DNA from: VGRF01 sp964460485 | Lineage (GTDB): Bacteria > Myxococcota_A > UBA9160 > UBA6930 | Length of the DNA stretch: 15,109 nucleotides | Direction: 5' to 3' | NCBI GenBank assembly: GCA_964460485.1 | Contig: CAYWRY010000103.1 | Location: 1-15,109, forward strand | In this document: piece after piece, positions 13,351 to 15,109 of the stretch | How positions within the stretch are numbered: position 1 is the first letter of the stretch | Layout of the letters: each line of letters starts with the position of its first letter | Made by a program: the position numbers and the translations under genes | The notes under the pieces: generated by a model | Databases searched by the model: none | The model's input: the letters and a program-made list of their open reading frames with translations, nothing else | Told to the model about the DNA's origin: nothing

Positions 13351-15006
13351 ATGCTGATCGATCTCGAGCGCACGGACGAGTTCGCTGCGGCGCGGCTCGA
13401 CGCCGACGTCTGCATCGTGGGCGCGGGTGCCGCGGGCCTCACGCTCACGAAGCGCCTTGCCAGCCCGGGCCGGCACGTGCTGCTCGTCGAGGCGGGCGGG
13501 CGGGACTACGAGCCCAGCATCGCGAAGCTCGGCGCCGGCGAGAACGTCGGCTTCCCTTACTGGGACCTCGAGGATTCGCGGCTGCGGTTCTTCGGCGGGA
13601 CGACGGCGGTCTGGGGCGGCCGCTGCGCCGAGCTCGACGAGATCGACTTCGAGCGGCGCGACTGGGTTCCCCACAGCGGGTGGCCGTTCACGAAGCACGA
13701 GCTCGCCTCGTACTACGCAGCCGCCCGGGAGATCGTCGAGATCGAGCAGCGCGCGCTGGGCGCGCGGCTCGGCCGCGTCCTCGGCGTCGAGCCCACGGTC
13801 CTCGAGGGCGGAGTGCTCGAACCGGTGTTCTGGCAGTTCGACGATCGCTGGGATCGGTTCGGCATCTCCGCGCACCGCGAGCTCGTCGAGCACCCCGGCG
13901 TGACCGTGCTGCTGCACGCGACCGTGACGCGCCTCGCGCTCGCGGAGAATGGGGAGGCGATCGCGGCCGCCGAGGTGCGAACGCTTCGCGGGCGTCGCGC
14001 GACGCTGCGCGCGCGCGTCTTCGTGCTAGCGGCAGGCGGGCTCGACAACCCGCGGCTGCTGCTCGCGTCGCGCGATCGAGCGCCGCAGGGAATCGGCAAC
14101 GACCACGACCTCGTCGGACGCTTCTTCATGGAGCATCCCCACGCCCGCGGCGGGCGGCTGTTCCTTCGGCGGCCGTGGCCCGTGCTCAGCGCGTTCCGTC
14201 AGTCTCACTTCCTCGCGGGCGGCCGCTACGCGGCGACGCTGCGACCGAGCGACGCCGCGCAGCGGGAGCACCGCATCCTCAACGCCTCGTTCACGCCGAA
14301 GGTTCGCCTGCACCCCGGCAGTTCCGAGAATCTCGCCAAGCGCGTCTACGACCACGTGCACCTGCGCGTGAACCCGACGCGCGGCGGCCGCGCGCTGTGG
14401 CGCCTCACGAAGGGCTCCGCGCGCTGGCTCCAGACGCAGACCGATCCGATCCTGCCGTGGCTGCGGCTCGCGTTCGGTACGGCGGGCCTCTACCTCTCGG
14501 TGCGCGCCGAGCAGGCGCCGAATCCCGCGAGCCGCGTCTTCCTGCAGGACGAGTGCGACGCGCTCGGCATGCCGAAGCTCGCCCTCGACTGGCGCTTCAG
14601 CGCGCTCGACAAGCGAACGCTGCGCGTGGTCGCCACGCAGCTCGGGGCGGAGCTGGAGAGCGCGGGCGCCGGGCGCGTCGAGGTCGAACCGTGGCTCGAG
14701 GACGACGCGGTGCCGTGGGCGACCGATCCGTTGATCGGGAACCACTCGATCGGCGGCTACCACCACATGGGGACGACGCGCATGGCGAGTGATCGGCGGG
14801 CGGGCGTCGTGGACGCGACCTGCCGCGTTCACGGCGTCGAGAATCTCTACGTCGCCGGCAGCAGCGTCTTTCCGACCTCGGGATGGGCGAATCCGACACT
14901 CACCATCCTCGCGCTCGCGCTGCGCCTCGGGGACTACCTGGAGACGAAGGAGATGACCTCGTCCGCCGCCCAGCTGCGGAGCGCGCCAGCGGACGCCGCC
15001 GTCTAA
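13351..15006 (+). CDS. GMC family FAD-dependent oxidoreductase
   Basis: A 551-residue glucose-methanol-choline family flavoprotein, predicted to oxidise an alcohol group to a carbonyl using FAD. The dinucleotide-binding motif is VGAGAAGL (23-30) with the ribose-binding Glu47 in LLVEAGG. The FAD-loop segment FGGTTAVWGGRC lies at 81-92, AAGGLDNPRLLLAS about mid-protein, and the C-terminal signature YHHMGTTRM with His471, then VAGSSVFPTSGWANPT with Asn514. The His-to-Asn spacing of 43 residues equals that of the catalytic pair in characterised family members such as cellobiose dehydrogenase, so the active site looks intact. There is no signal peptide, suggesting a cytoplasmic enzyme. ATG 13351 is in frame; a second ATG five bases upstream is not. 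It follows the two nucleotidyltransferases on the same strand after 115 bp. Whether it belongs to the lipid pathway is uncertain. The substrate is unknown. Confidence 0.93.
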   Translation: MLIDLERTDEFAAARLDADVCIVGAGAAGLTLTKRLASPGRHVLLVEAGGRDYEPSIAKLGAGENVGFPYWDLEDSRLRFFGGTTAVWGGRCAELDEIDFERRDWVPHSGWPFTKHELASYYAAAREIVEIEQRALGARLGRVLGVEPTVLEGGVLEPVFWQFDDRWDRFGISAHRELVEHPGVTVLLHATVTRLALAENGEAIAAAEVRTLRGRRATLRARVFVLAAGGLDNPRLLLASRDRAPQGIGNDHDLVGRFFMEHPHARGGRLFLRRPWPVLSAFRQSHFLAGGRYAATLRPSDAAQREHRILNASFTPKVRLHPGSSENLAKRVYDHVHLRVNPTRGGRALWRLTKGSARWLQTQTDPILPWLRLAFGTAGLYLSVRAEQAPNPASRVFLQDECDALGMPKLALDWRFSALDKRTLRVVATQLGAELESAGAGRVEVEPWLEDDAVPWATDPLIGNHSIGGYHHMGTTRMASDRRAGVVDATCRVHGVENLYVAGSSVFPTSGWANPTLTILALALRLGDYLETKEMTSSAAQLRSAPADAAV

Positions 15007-15109
15007 CGCGCGCGGTGCGGGGCGCGCGAAGCCGGCGTCCGCGCGCCGTCAGAGCGCCTAGCCCGGATTTCTCACCAGCCGGAGGACACCGCGCCCTCAT
15101 CTGCTGCTA
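15007..15109 (+). other. Non-coding window end
   Basis: The last 103 bases after the GMC stop hold no supported gene. The only structure is the hairpin at 15021-15047 listed separately. Confidence 0.4.
15021..15047 (+). terminator. Candidate terminator hairpin after GMC oxidoreductase
   Basis: A perfect 8-bp GC stem, GGCGCGCG at 15021-15028 with CGCGCGCC at 15040-15047 and an 11-nt loop, begins 14 bases after the GMC stop codon. The loop contains a GCCGGC self-complementary hexamer. No T-run follows, so it is a possible rather than a typical intrinsic terminator. Confidence 0.4.

Noticed and set aside
1..15109. CRISPR arrays, tRNA genes, insertion sequences, toxin-antitoxin pairs, phage defence
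   Set aside because: I looked for direct repeats, terminal inverted repeats, transposase and nuclease motifs and cloverleaf-like segments and found none I could support.

Overview
The window is very GC-rich and gene-dense. It holds eleven protein-coding genes, none of them cut by the window edges. A TonB-dependent outer-membrane receptor and an LptF/LptG-type permease point to a Gram-negative bacterium. The mix of acyl-CoA dehydrogenase, luciferase-like monooxygenase, amidohydrolase-2 and sphingolipid-type genes suggests an environmental, possibly uncultured, lineage of the deltaproteobacterial/Myxococcota/Binatota kind. That placement is an inference; there is no rRNA or other marker gene here. 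I found no tRNA, rRNA, CRISPR array, insertion sequence or phage gene.

Left part (1-6171): catabolism and uptake. An acyl-CoA dehydrogenase (189-1355, +) converges on a two-gene minus-strand operon, an amidohydrolase-2 protein (2456-3601) followed by an LLM-class flavin-dependent oxidoreductase (1422-2426). The amidohydrolase is divergently transcribed from a TonB-dependent receptor (3760-6171, +). Their shared 158-bp intergenic region contains an 18-bp near-perfect palindrome (3627-3644) that could be an operator. Together these look like genes for importing and breaking down a hydrophobic or xenobiotic compound; the substrate cannot be read from the sequence.

Right part (6382-15006): a probable specialised-lipid locus built around a divergent promoter region at 11558-11653. 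The minus-strand operon reads: a single-chain LptF-LptG fusion permease; a protein with the chloramphenicol-acetyltransferase/E2 acyltransferase fold whose catalytic His is replaced by Glu; a PLP-dependent alpha-oxoamine synthase that most resembles serine palmitoyltransferase, starting on a TTG that overlaps the previous stop; and a short-chain dehydrogenase. The plus strand carries two tandem nucleotidyltransferases (one LicC/sugar-phosphate type, one MobA-like) and then a GMC flavin oxidoreductase. The working model is that the synthase condenses an amino acid with an acyl thioester, the SDR reduces the ketone, the nucleotidyltransferases activate a polar head group, and the fused permease extracts the finished lipid from the inner membrane towards the outer membrane. 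This model is inferred from family membership and gene order.

Four of the eleven genes use TTG or GTG starts, all in the right-hand locus. Long open frames in other registers are a consequence of high GC and were rejected.
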